DNA from: Diadema setosum
Lineage: Eukaryota; Echinodermata; Echinoidea; Diadematoida; Diadematidae
Length of the DNA stretch: 64,000 nt
Direction: 5' to 3'
Assembly (NCBI RefSeq): GCF_964275005.1
Contig: NC_092705.1
Location: forward strand, 15,589,385-15,653,384
Below the pieces are notes generated by a model. That model saw only the letters and a list, made by a program, of their open reading frames with translations. It was not told where the DNA came from and made no database searches. The position numbers and the translations under genes are program-made. Every line of letters starts with the position of its first letter. Position 1 is the stretch's first letter. Shown here in pieces: positions 46,380 to 58,389 of this stretch.

Positions 46380-46740
46380 TGTCAAGATGAACATGTCTTT
46401 TTATTTAGTAAGACATCACAATTTACCATGGTAACAACAATTTATTACAGAAAATAATATTTTTCAAAAAACAAACATGAAAAAATGCAAGATTGAGTAA
46501 CATATGTATAACAAATTACTATCATTTTTTTCCATTATATTCATCCCACATCGTCTTTGTTACTATAGCAGTAACATGAGAAAAATTGCTTTTTCGAGAA
46601 AAAAAAAATAACATTAATCATTAGATAAGGAAGGAAGGAATATACTAGACAAAAAAAAACAAGTAAGCAAAAACACAAAAGATTAATCAACTTCCTGAAT
46701 TTCTGATCACATTGCATCTTCAAAACCTTGAATATCCGTA
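46380..46740 (+). repeat. X-box-palindrome array, resumed left arm
   Basis: Carries TTACCATGGTAAC (46426) and GTTACTATAGCAGTAAC (46558), with flanks matching 40660-40860 (TTATATTCATCCCACAT). Same orientation as 39160-41051. Confidence 0.65.
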
Positions 46741-46761
46741 ATATTTTTTTTTTTCATTTAA

Positions 46762-47196
46762 AGGGGCATAGTCCCGGGAGTGTAGAGGGCGCTGTTGATG
46801 ATACTGCCGATCACCGTTAGCATTGATACGAAGATTACCGAAGTTGAGCTGTCATCAAGAGTAAAGTGCGTAGGTGTTGCTAAGTAACGTTGCCTTCGTT
46901 GTACGACGTTGTCTTCTCTGCGCATCGCGCAGTCTGTAGTAATGCCATGGTGCGTGCATATGTGCTTGTTATTATGACATCACAAAAGAAGTTTGATAAA
47001 GCTGTCATCCCCCTCAGCCGAATCATGAGCCGAACTGTGATCGGACTACTGACTACAGTGGATCGGACTTCTTCGGACTCGGGGAAGTGGGCCGAAGCGT
47101 AAGCGCTAAAGAGGAGTCGATAGCGTAGGTCTCTATAGGAAACTTGCGCAGTGCGCCCGTGTACGCATTGGACTAAAACACCGGGACCATGCACCT
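46762..47196. mobile_element. MITE with TTAA target duplication
   Basis: TTAA at 46758-46761 and 47197-47200. Left end AGGGGCATAGTCCCGGG; right end, other strand, AGGTGCATGGTCCCGGT. The 435-bp interior is CG-rich without a transposase. Same duplication type as 9255-9601 but different ends. Confidence 0.75.
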
Positions 47197-47200
47197 TTAA

Positions 47201-48655
47201 CCCATAAAGCCCGGGGGGGGGGGGCATTGTGCCCCCCTACCAGATTTTCGTTTGCCACTCCTTCGCCCTCAATCCAATTTCAACCAAATTTGGTGACTTT
47301 TCCTAAAATCTCATTGCGAACATTTTGATGTATAATCTAGCTATATTTGATGCTGCTGGTTGCCATGGCAACCATAAACTGACAACCATGTCAGTCAGAT
47401 TTTGCATCTTTTTTCTGTTCCCATTTTATTTAACAGCATTACAGTGTATAAAATGGTTGTTGCTTGGCTGAAATTTGTTGAAGGAGCAAAATTCAAAGTA
47501 ATTATGGTCCTGGGAAGTTTTTCTAATTATTACCTCCGGCAAGGGAGGAGGTTATGTTTTCGCTACCGTTGGTTTGTTCGATAGTTCATTAGTTAGTTAG
47601 TTTGTCCGTGTGCAAAATAACTAAAAAAGTAGTGAACAGATTGGGATGAAACTTGCAGGAAAGTTTGAGAATGACACAAGTACCAAACGATTAACTTTTG
47701 GTAGTGATCCAAGAATTTTGGGGGAATTTATGAAGGATTTTTGACATTTTGGCAGGTAGGGTCAATGACACATGAACTTGGGATTTCGGGGCTGCGCGTA
47801 TTTGAGGTTTGCCTGCGCGCACTAAAGTGCGTGCTCTAGTTTCTGCTGGGGTGAGGCGCGCCGTGCAGCTGAGTGTTTATGACGTAACAAAGGCTTCTAT
47901 ATTGGGAAATCTGGCAACTTTCAGCACACAATGCTATAAGTACGTAAGGTTGGAAACAAGATCAGTGGTGAAAATGATTTGCATGCTTGGCGGAGGTCTG
48001 CGCTCTCAGAGTGCTTTTCTAGTTTCCTTTGTTTTTATGTGACAAAGGCACAAAACAATAGATATAATAGAGATAATTGAAAACAATAGTATTTTCTAAA
48101 GATTGCCCTTGTATTTTGAGTTATTTTGATTCCTTCACCCAAGCTATGCCTCTATTATCATTAGTTTATCATAAATCTATTATTATCAATTTGCAATCTC
48201 AAAATTCCACTATTATGCAAATATGAAACGTCATAACCATACAGTGTACCCATCCCAAACATTTCATCTCAGGTCTCATAATTAATCACTATGTTGATAT
48301 GAATAGCGCCCCCATTTGGTGACCTTGAGAAATTTCAACCATAACAAATAATAAAATTCCACTTGCTTATCATTTGTGGCAAAAATGAAAATGATTGTTC
48401 CATAATAAGACATATATAAGTGGGATAAAGTAATTATACAGAAAAATCATGTTTTTGGCATATTTCCTATGTATTTCTTTACATTTTGGTAAATAGCGCC
48501 CTCCTTGGGTGACCTTGTGAAAATTCAAATATACGGTCATGTAGAGTATGAGTTACTTTACCCACGTGCCAAATATGACGATGATACATCAAAGAATGTG
48601 CCCCCCCCCCCCCCCCTTTGGGCCTGCGAGGGGTCAAAATAGCTGGGGCTTAATA
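47201..48655. mobile_element. Repeat element with G-tract ends, containing a nested repeat
   Basis: Left ACCCATAAAGCCCGGGGGG and right, on the other strand, AACCCTATTAAGCCCCAGC, with long G/C runs just inside, form weak inverted ends. Inside, 47535-48030 is a second, well-defined repeat. The rest has no ORF. Boundaries are approximate. Confidence 0.4.
47535..48030 (+). repeat. Dispersed 'ATTACCTCCGGCAAGG...GGAGGTCTGCGCTC' repeat
   Basis: Starts ATTACCTCCGGCAAGGGAGG and ends TGGCGGAGGTCTGCGCTCTC...CTTTTCTAG, with AACTAAAAAAGTAGTGAACAG between. This phrase family is common in marine invertebrate genomes (recalled, not searched). It is non-coding, with CTCCGGC/GGCGGAG short inverted ends. Confidence 0.6.
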
Positions 48656-50990
48656 GGGTTGCCATGGAAATGCATCAATTTTTCAGAAAAAAAAAATCTT
48701 AAAGAAAAAATTGTTGAAATTATGGCTTAAATTTGTAAGTATTACAAATAAGCAAGACTATTAGCAATACATAATTCTGTTCATTGAACCATAGAAATAC
48801 CTAGGGAAAATAAAATACAAATAACAAACAATGCAAATGAGTAAAAACCTCCCCAAAAGAGTTTCAATGTTCTCGACATGATGTGCTCTGTTTCAGCATT
48901 AATGTCTCCAAGACAATTGAATACGACTATGATACCTCCTCTATAGCAATTTCCAACAGATTGCTATAGAACTTTTATCCTTGAAAACAAAAAACAAATA
49001 TCCTCGTGTTATTGCTATAGCAACAGAATTATGCGGAATGAACGCTGTGAAAAGAAAAGCAGAAAGTAATTTGTAATTAGTATGCTTCTCAATTTCGTAT
49101 TTTCCCCCTTTTTTTAAATCAAAATATCAGTATTTTCTCTTTTTAAGAAATGTTACTACCGATATGGCAATTGTCATTCCTATGAGTTGACAGAGTAATT
49201 GAAAAAAAGGGAATCTTTTAATTAGTTGAAGAGAAATGTATATATTGACATATTTTTGTCTTAACATGTTTTTATTTGTTCAATGAAGAACACATGTTCT
49301 TTTAAACAGAATAGTTTGTTGCCATGGCAACGGCCGGAGACATAATTTAGAAAAAAAAAAGCCTCGGGGATTCCTTTTCAGCATTCCTAAAATAAAAAAA
49401 AGAAGAGCCGAAAAAAAATAAACCCTACAAAAATTGATCATTTTTTTTTCTTTAATGAAATACTTCTTCTTTCTGGGGAAAAAAATCATGTTGTTGCCAT
49501 AGCAACGATAACAATGTGGCATGAACATAGTAAGAAAAAGAAGCTGATAATTATCATAGTAATTGGTAATGGTTATGCTACTCAAACTTTTAATTTTTTC
49601 ATGCTTTAATTGATGAGAAAATAATTTTCTTTTAGAAAGTAGCTGTTGCCATGGCAACCGTCATTGCTATGAGGTTGCCGTGACAGTCGGAAATTATGAT
49701 TTTTAATTTCATTGAAGCGATATGTTCATATTGACATATTTTGGTGTTTTTATGATGTTTAATGAAGAATACATGTTCTTTCAAAGAAAATAACTTGTTG
49801 CCATGGCAACGGCTTAAGATGTAATTTAGAAATATGGCAACAGGTAGGTTCGTGTTTGGCGACCGTAAAATAAAGAAAATAACACAAAAAACCTCACTTT
49901 ACAGAAATTTATTTTCTAACGACGTATCTCATTCTTGCTTTTCTTTAAATCTCAATGCATATTTTTCTTTAAAAGGCAGCTTTTGTCGTGTTGTTGCTAT
50001 AGCAACGAAAATGATGTAAAATGAACATATTTGAAAAATAAGCTGATAATTGAGAGAGTCTTAAGATAATTTATAAGAATGACCGCAGGTGCATTCCTGT
50101 TCAACATCCCCAAAATAGAGGAAAAAGCACAAAAGATTTAAACTTTTCAGAAGTTGATCATTTGTTTAGTTTATTCTTTTTTCCTTTTCAATGAAACAGT
50201 TCTTTTTGTGTAAAAGAAAGTTTTGCTCATGTTGTTGCCATAGCAACGACAATAATGTGCGATGAGCATAGTGAAAAAAAAGCTGATAATCAAAATAGAC
50301 TTCTAACTGGTAATGAATAACTACTCAATCTTTTCATGCTTTCATGCTTTTTGATAAAAAAAAAAAATTCTTTTAGATATAGCTGTTACCATGGCAACGG
50401 CTAAAGATGTCATTTAGAAATATGGCAACAGGTGGATTTATGTACCGTACCCCCAAAATAAGGGAAAGAGTACAAAAAATTTAACTCTACAGAAATCTAT
50501 CTACGATTTCTTTCATTCTTCCTTTTCTTTTAATTGAAATACCTATTTTTTCTTTAAAAGGCAGTTTTTTTAATGCTGTTGCTATGTCAACGAACAGGAA
50601 GTGACATGAACAAAGTGGGAAAAGACTGCTTATCATAATAGTAATTATTAATCAATATTCCACTCGATCTTGTCATATTTTCTTGCTTTTTCATGAAATA
50701 TCACTATTAGGGATATATTTTGCTTTAAAAAAATAGTTGTTACCATGGCAACCATCTTTGTTATAAGATAACCATGGCATAATAAGAATTGTGATTTTCA
50801 ATTTCATTAAAGAGATGTTTATAATGACTTATTTTGGTGTTTACTGCTTGTTAATATGATGTTTAATAAAGAATACACAACGGGTGAAGATGTCGGTTGG
50901 AAAAATGGCAACAAGTGGATTCGTGTTCAGCACCCAAAAATAGGGGAAATAGCACCCAAAAAAAATCAAAATCTACAGAAAATTTTAAGA
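48656..50990 (-). repeat. X-box-palindrome array, right arm (inverted)
   Basis: GTTGCCATGGCAAC or close variants (CCATAG, CTATAG, ACCATGG) lie at about 48660, 49011, 49319, 49493, 49645, 49797, 49992, 50235, 50386, 50577 and 50741. The outer part 50090-50985 matches 39160-41051 on the opposite strand, ending AAAATCTACAG. Higher-order units of ~450-500 bases are visible through repeats such as GGAAAGAGTACAAAA and GCTGATAATTAT. Confidence 0.75.
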
Positions 50991-50999
50991 ACATTACAA

Positions 51000-53900
51000 C
51001 TCGCCGTCTACTATATGCAGTCTTAGACGAGAGTGATCTACGTGGATGGTCGAGCCATTAATGTCTCTGTGTGTGCGCCTGACAGCTGCCACACTCCCTT
51101 TTCTCTCTCTCTCCCACTTATCTACTACATCTGCCTTGACAAACATATATTTCCACATAAATTGTTTGCCAGTTTGTTTGTTACTATCTTGTGAACTACC
51201 TGGACTATTTTTAGGAGGATTTTTGATCTGCAAACCACATATTTCGAGCATCAACTTTTCCATGATCTGCTGTAAATCTTGAAAAGGAAGCCATTCTTCT
51301 ACTGCAGCCAGTTCCTTGCCCTATTGATGTTCGCTCTAAACCTGAACTCGCACAATGCTAATCTGGAGGATTACAACACTTGCAATCTTTCTTATATGCT
51401 GCTCCATCTCCCTCAACAGGACTCATCCAAATTAGGCCTATTCATGATCATAATAGACCTTCCAAGAGCTGCAGCAGTGATTACACTGGTGGGAGGATAG
51501 TGTACTACCCAAATAGTGCATGTACTTTCCGTATAGAGCTAGTGCAACATGGCGACATCCATTTAAACCCTTGCCTTATACTGAAAGGAAATGCAGAGAA
51601 CAGCATTCCGAGGTTACTACTGGCTAAAGTGTATACCAGTGCGGAACTACGTGCCCTCAATTCGATCACCAGAATCAATGCAAAAGCCTGGCATACAATC
51701 AACTCTCTGTAGATATCATCTAAACGACGAACCCATTGAGGAGTTAAAAGTGGACGTCGAATCCACAAACGACGGGAACTGGTTTCAGCGCAGTCTTCCA
51801 AAGCTCGAGCAGGATGAAACCGACCAAAAGATGCACTCTTTTTCATCATTTTGCGCTATGGAATGCAAGATCAGTCAAAAATAAGATCCACATGCTATCT
51901 GATCTTGTCAACACTAGACGCATCGACATACAATCTCTAACGGAAACCTGGCTGAATGGGGATGCTAGGGATAACCGTTGTTTAGCGGACCTGAGCTCAT
52001 CTGTACCAAGTAACCAGTTCATCCACCCACCTCGGAAGGATAGAGCTGTTGGCGGCATCGCCGTTTGTCTTCACAAGAACTTCACAGTATCAAGACAACG
52101 AAAACAGTGTGAACCTGACTCCTTCGAGTATATGGACATCCTTATTTCAAGCAAGGATCAGAATCCATTCCGCTTGGTTGTTGTATATCGGCCTCAAAGG
52201 AAAAGAGATGTTACATCAACTATCCAAAAAGTTCTTCGAAGAGTTTGCCACTCTCCTTGAGAAATTTATGATAGAGCCCAATAGGCTTGTTATTTCAGGA
52301 GACTTCAATTTCCATGTCAACGACCCCAATGACGGTGATGCGGCGGTCTTTTCTGATCTGATATCATCAGCCAATTTGTTTCAGGACATTGATTTTGCAA
52401 CTCATATCGAAGGACACACACTGGATTTGATAATAAATCGAGCTTCAGATGACGTCATCTCCCAGATCTCACACACTAGTTACTTGCCCTCGGATCATGC
52501 AGCAGTTTTCTGTAACCTCTCTGTCAGCAAACCTGATCCTGTGAGCACAAAGATAAGGTATAGGAAGGTAAAGGATATCAATCCTGACACTTTTAAGCTG
52601 GATATCCTTACCTCAAATTTATACAACGGTCATGTTTTACAGAACTTGATTGCAATGACCTGATTGAACAGTATGAGTCAACCCTGCAAGGTTTACTTGA
52701 TCATCACGCTCCTCTTACCATCAGGACAATTACTGCCAGACCATGTTCACCTTGGTTCACTGATGACTGTCGGGATGCAAAAAGAAGACTCCGAAGGCTT
52801 GAGAGACGTTGGCGGAAAATCCATGGTTGAAATTGATCACCGGATATTTCTTAAGGAGGCGTCATCCTAAAATGCAGCCTTAATCCGGGCGAGAAGAGTT
52901 TTTTATTCAATGCATTTAGAAGGCTGTGGTCCAAGAGACTTCTTTCGTAGAGTCAGTAACATGTGGGAGAGATCAGATAAGACACTGCCAAAGGATAGTG
53001 TTAATGGCCTATCTCTGGCGGACCGGTTTTGTATCTTCTTTGCTGACAAAACGGATGACATCGTTTCATCCCTCGATCCTTCATCTTGTCCTGAAGTTGG
53101 TGCGATGTTACGTTTCTTACAACTAACCTGTATCTCCGTTGCAGGTGAAAAGTCATTTGGAATTGGATCCAATCCCAACGGATTTGCTTAAGAGGTGCAT
53201 CGATGAGCTAGCTCCTATAATAACAAGTTTCGATAGTTAATTTGGTTCTGACAAGTGACCGTTTCTCGGATTCTTTGAAGAAGGCTCATATCTCACCTAT
53301 CACCAAGGGAGCTGGATTGAATCCGGATGACTTGAAGAACTACAGGCCGATTGCTCATCTAAAAATCTTTCGCAGGTAAGACGATTGAAAGAATCATGGT
53401 CCATCATTATGAGTTGTTATCTTGAGAAAAACAATTTATATGTTACGACTCAATCTGCGTATAGACAGTACCATAGTTGTGAAACTGCATTGATTAGAGT
53501 TGTCAATGATATCCTTCAGTGCCTCGACAAAGGCGAAGAGGCAATCTTACTCTTACTTGATTATAAGGCAGCATTTGACACGATTGTACATGAAACATTG
53601 TTATCTCGTTTGCATGATAGATATGGTATTGGTGGTATGGCTCTTGAGCTCATTACGTCATATTTTGAGAACAGGACGCATAGGGTGGTTATAACTGACA
53701 ACTGTAAATCAGATGTTGATTTCTCCTCTGTCGGGGTTCCGCAAGGATCAGTTTTTGGTCCAGTTGCTTTCAGCCTCTATATTGTCCCACTGGACATTAT
53801 CTGTGCGCACGAGCTGAATAGTGTAATTTACGCTGATGACACACAAGTATATATTCTGGTAAAGAGGGGTAATCAGTCAGAAGTAGTTTTGCAACTCCAA

Positions 53901-54793
53901 GCCTGTATGGTCGACATTAAAAAAAAATTGTCGGTTCACAATGGTCTTAAACTCAATGAAAGTAAGAATGATGTTCTGCATTTTACAAGCAAATTCAGGC
54001 AATACGGTAGGATTGATAGTATCTCATTCGATAGCACTTGTATACAGACAGTTGACTCCGCCAGGAACCTTGGTGTAAGACTGGATAAACATATATGACA
54101 TTGTCAGCCCATGTAAATCAAATTTGTAAGACAGCCTCGTTTGCCTTGCGCAAGATTGGAGCAATTCGTTCTTTCCTCTCTAAAAAGTCGACAGAGAAAC
54201 TTGTTCATGCTCACATAATGTGTCGCCTTGATTTCTGCAACGGCATTTTGTATGGTTTACCGAACAATGAAATCCAAAAGTTGCAGAGAATATAAAACTC
54301 TGCTGCTAGGTTAGTTAAACACGTGCTCGACTCAATGAACATACAACTGCACTGGCTGCCAGCAAAGCAACGGATCGACTTCAAGATCTTAATCATGGTA
54401 TTTATGTGTTTGCAAGAACTAGGCCCTGCTTATATCTACAACAGCTCATAACAAAATATCGTCCAGTAAGAAATCTTCGTTTTATGGCGCAAGATCTTTT
54501 CAACTGGCAGCAGCAGAGTTATGGAAAAATTTACCCACGTATCTCAAGCAAACAACACAGTAGATGATTTTAAGCGTTTGTTGAAAACATATCTATTTAA
54601 TATGTTCGTGGATTAGGTTTAATACTATACAATGTTTGTCACAGCTCTGTCACTTTTCATCTTGTTTTGCCTCCTCTCTCTCTCTCTCTCTCTCTCCCTC
54701 TCTCATGTCTATTTCCTTAATATCTGCTAGTTCCGTCCTTCAATGTGCATAGAGACATTAATATGCGCTATAATACGGTTTATTATTATCAAT
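51000..54793 (+). mobile_element. CR1/L2-like LINE, long but broken
   Basis: Pieces appear in family order. A 5' region (51290-51600) has a 2A-like GDIHLNPC (51551-51574). An APE-type endonuclease follows (WNARSVKNKI, TETWL, GDFNFHVND and SDHAAV motifs, 51850-52540). Reverse transcriptase (53385-54098) has LLLDYKAAFDTIVHETLL, PQGSVFGP and YADDT. The C-terminal part has LHWLPAKQRIDFKIL (54340-54390) and FKRLLKTYLFN (54570-54600). The coding sequence is split over at least five frame segments with internal stops. The 3' end reads GCGCTATAATACGG then TTATTATTATC near 54793, typical of this clade. Confidence 0.85.
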
Positions 54794-55693
54794 CATTTTG
54801 GCGTTTGGGACCGGATTTGGGACTGGTTTGTACATTATGATCTATGTTCTGAAAATTTTGAATCTCTCCAACTTTGACATTTAATTCCAGTGGAAACAGA
54901 AATACACAAATAGACACCATGCCCCCCCCCCCTACAGTTTGAATCGCTCTTCTTAATATGTAATAGTCTGCAAGAATGTATACGTTACGTATGGAAGGTT
55001 TAACTCGCGATTTTCAAGTGAGCTTTGCAACTCTGGGTCTCTTGTTACGTGTCATCGTTTTTTGTTTGTTCCTTTTGTAGTTTGGCTTTGTTTTGACTGA
55101 GATATTTCAATAATGTGGTGTTCTAGAGATCTTTGCGTAAATTGCGAAACAATTCAGTTTCACAAAATTGCTTGCGTACAGTATGTTAGGTAAGGTTTTG
55201 AGAATTATCAAGAATAAAAAAAAAACGTGCTCCGTTACGTTGAAAGTGTTATACTTCTTGTTTGTACATGTGCATTACATTTAGGCGGTTTGCTAAGAAT
55301 TCAACTGGGTCACATAAGGGCGGAGGTGAGGAGTTTTTAATATGCCAAGTGATGTGTCAGGTATGTCAGTGTACTTCAGAATTTTACTTGAAAATATGTC
55401 GTCAATGAAATGCCGCTGTCATTGCGATTATGCAATGCATATTCTGATTTTATGTAAATATTTTCATGCGCATCAACAGAATGATTGTCATTTTCAGATG
55501 CTTAACTCGTTTTACCACACTGTCAAAGAATAAAGAGTGACTTTCCTGGATGGTGTATGTGCTTGAACGCGTTTTCATTTCAAATTATTTCATTTGTTTT
55601 AATTCCTTGTCTTTTTCTTTCATATAATAACTTAATCAAAATTAAATTCCAATCACATAAAACATTGATAACAAACGGAAAAAAAAAAAACGA
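54794..55693. other. Non-coding, AT-rich
   Basis: No exon or repeat recognised apart from a C run at 54923-54932. Short ORFs (55342-55533) lack any signature. Confidence 0.4.
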
Positions 55694-55925
55694 AACCACC
55701 GGGGTCATCCCAAAAAATGATAGACCGACACCCATGAGTCTTACAGCTCCCGAGTTCGACACTGAAAAAAAAAGGGTCCACGAGCCGTACAACCCGCGAG
55801 TCATACAGCCCATGAGTTCGACCCTGTGTTAAAAACAGCTCTCGAGTTCGACTGAACAACGTGGGGCTTAATGTGTTGGTCTCGTGGGCTTTGTTTGGCT
55901 AGTGTGTCGATCTCGACCAGTAGCT
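55694..55925 (+). repeat. CCCACGAGTTCGACAC-type repeat, left boundary of an inverted pair
   Basis: Opens GGGGTCATCCCAAAAAATG...GACCGACACCCATGAGTC, followed by CCCGAGTTCGACAC, CCCGCGAGTC and CCCATGAGTTCGACCC units. Related to 15145-15545 and 2845-2955. GACCGACACCCATGAGT is mirrored at 61553-61571 (ACTCGTGGGTGTCGGCC). Confidence 0.55.
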
Positions 55926-55929
55926 GATC

Positions 55930-55992
55930 CGGGGTAGGGGTAGCCTAGTTCTGGACCCTTTTTATCGATTCTTTTTATCGCCGACTATAAGC
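55930..55992 (+). repeat. Inverted repeat arm, left (mate 61371-61435)
   Basis: GGGGTAGGGGTAGCCTAGTT, CTGGACCCTTTTTATCGATT and GACTATA match, inverted, the segment at 61371-61435 (CTATAGTCGAC, AATCGATAAAAAGGGTCCAG, GGGTAGGGG). Confidence 0.8.
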
Positions 55993-56068
55993 GTTAGGCC
56001 GAGTGAGGAAGCTCTCCCGAGAACTGCACTCGGTTGGGCAGTTCTCGGGATCGCGCCTCACTCGGCCT
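55993..56068. repeat. Hairpin palindrome
   Basis: TAGGCCGAGTGAGG...TCCCGAGAACTGC is followed, after an 11-base loop ACTCGGTTGGG, by GCAGTTCTCGGGA...CCTCACTCGGCCTA. Near-perfect stem of about 30 bases. Confidence 0.85.
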
Positions 56069-56741
56069 ACAAAGAAAAAACCACAAAAAACAAAAAACAC
56101 CAAACAAACAACAAAGAAACCAAAAACCAAAAACAAAAAAAGAACTAGAAATGTCGCTATGGCGACTGGTATGCCTCCGCCTTACTGCATGGTTCTCCTA
56201 ATAGGTCTATAGCACAATGTGGTGACAATGTGTGATGAGTTTCAAACAATTGGCAAAATATTGAAATGACAGATTTGTCACAAATGTGTTGAATGTTCAC
56301 TTTCCTTCAACTAAGTTTAATTGGATGGATGGCTATACTGCTAAGAGCGCAGGTATTAGGGGATTTTAGGATTTTCACTTCACCTTTGACCCTTTTTTAT
56401 AAGTTTACGTATTGATTAACCCTATTCAATCACCAGGCACAGGCACAGGCACAGGTACTCAGATGAGCTCCTCATATTCTTTGGTAATTTAGTGGTGATA
56501 TCATCATCATCTCTACATTCAACGTTATCAGCCTTCTAAATAAAGTTCCTGGATTCTGCTGGACAAATCTTGGGAAATTTTGTGCTGAGAAACTCATGGT
56601 TGCAGAAAATTTGTCTGTTCAACATTTCATACTGACCGACATGACCAGCAAGTGTAGCCATGCATCATTCATTCTACACTGCCCTGTCAACTTCACTGAA
56701 CTGCGAGGTTCATTGTTCATCACAATAGTGACCTGCCTGTC

Positions 56742-57593
56742 ATGATGTGTTTCCTCAAGTTGGTTGCTTTTGTAGTCTTTGTGTTGACATGCCACTCAAC
56801 AGCCCTTGCCTGTGCACAGTGCTTCTACAATACTGCACATAGTGCCAATGCGCTGCATTACCAATATGGCAGACATTTTGGCCACAGAGTACAATATTAT
56901 ACAAACTCCAGTGCCACCTTCCAGCTTTGTTCCATCAGGACCGAAAGGCCACCACTCCTGCCTGGACATCACTGTGTTTCAAGTCCCTTATCCCTGACTT
57001 AGCACCGTATTACCTGAATGATCTTGCCACAAAAAGTCCTATATTATGTCACCCGTCATTCTACTCTAAATCCACTGTTCATTCCAAAGCCCAACACCGA
57101 ATTTAAAAAGCGATCCTTTTCTTTCATAGCACCCAGTATTTATAACAAATTTCCAACCCACATTCGAACGGCAACAACACTCATCTCTTTTAAGACCCAA
57201 ATACAATCGATCAACTTGTAAGTGCAGATTTAACGCAAGTTCTGGTTTATTTATTCTTAGTTTTGCACACCAACTGTAGCCACAACTGTTATGTGGCACG
57301 TTGGATACCCTGTCTTGTTATTGAAGCATATTGTTCTGTTATGAGCTTAGTTTAATGGTTTCTGTTTCGTTTGTTTGTTTGTTTGTTTTTTTCTGTTTAG
57401 TTGTTATTGTGTTTTGGCTTGGTATATTTTGGCTTTTATGTAATTACTTTTTTATTACACTTATGCAAATATGCTTCGATGTGTAATTGTTATACAATAT
57501 GTTAACAGGGCTCTTTTTAAAAGCAGGCCTTTTGACCATGAAAAGACTACCCTGTTTTTAAAGAAGACTGAATAAATAAATAAATAAAATAAA
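56742..57593 (+). mobile_element. Internally deleted LINE copy (5' module joined to C-terminal end)
   Basis: The first part encodes MMCFLKLVAFVVFVLTCHST and then YYTNSSATFQL, which parallels VYYPNSACTFRIEL in the 5' region of the LINE at 51 kb. The endonuclease and nearly all reverse transcriptase are missing: the next recognisable coding text is the extreme C-terminus (PYYLNDLATKSP, FPTHIRTATTLISFKTQ, 57005-57220) with a frameshift. It ends in an (AATA)n tail at 57571-57593. Confidence 0.6.
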
Positions 57594-58375
57594 TCCCCAC
57601 TTTTATGTGGGGATGTAGAGATCAACCCTGCTCCAGATGGACAGGAAAATAGTGCGCATCCGACCATCGTGCCAAAGGTATGTCATGTTGCCTTCTAAAT
57701 GCGAGAAGTTTTGCGAAATAAAATTCCTGAACTGGAGGTACACATCTAGACCTGACATTTTCTGTATTACGGAAACATGGCTGGATAGTGATGTTGTGGA
57801 CTCTACACTTGGAATCCCAGATGACTACTTGATTTTACGCCATGATCGGCTAGGTCAGCGAGGTGGTGGCGTCCTGATAGCAATTCACCAGAGATTTAAC
57901 CCTGCTCCTGTCCCCCTTACTGATAACAGCATCGAAACTGTATGGGCATCGTTTAGCGCCAACAGCTCTTCTTGGTTGATAGGGGTGCTGTACAGACCTC
58001 CAAACAGCTCATCTTCTTTCTGGAATAATTTACAGAGTCAGCTAGACTTCCTGAATGTGAGTGGTTATGATGGATGTTTGCTTCTTGGTGATTTCAATGT
58101 CGACATGTCTGTCAACGCCAACTCTCCAAATCGCAATTTTCTCAGAAGCCCAGAAACCTTAACTTTACGTCACCTTCCTTCTAGACCTCAAGCTTTCTTC
58201 TACTCCCCCTCCCGTTTTCTTCTTAGAATATGGAATACACTGCCAGCAGCCGTCAAGGACGCTGCTGTGCTTTCACATTTATCTTCTTTTCTCAACGCAC
58301 TGAAATCAGCCATTTTTTCCGTTCATTGAAATCTATTTCTTCACCAATTTCTCTCTACATTTTACATAAATCCTT
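57594..58375 (+). mobile_element. Internally deleted LINE with 2A-like start, endonuclease and C-terminal fusion
   Basis: Begins within CGDVEINPAP (57606-57635), close to the 2A translation-skipping consensus GDVExNPGP. A continuous 230-codon frame 57637-58329 then holds most of an APE endonuclease (ITETWLDSD, GGGVLIAIHQRFN, GVLYRPPNSSSSFW, LLLGDFNVDMS) and switches after SPNRNFL to the LINE C-terminus (LRIWNTLPAAVKDAAVLSHL). The reverse transcriptase core is absent. A frameshift separates the 2A region from the endonuclease. It cannot mobilise by itself. Confidence 0.75.
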
Positions 58376-58389
58376 TCTTTAGTCTTTGA

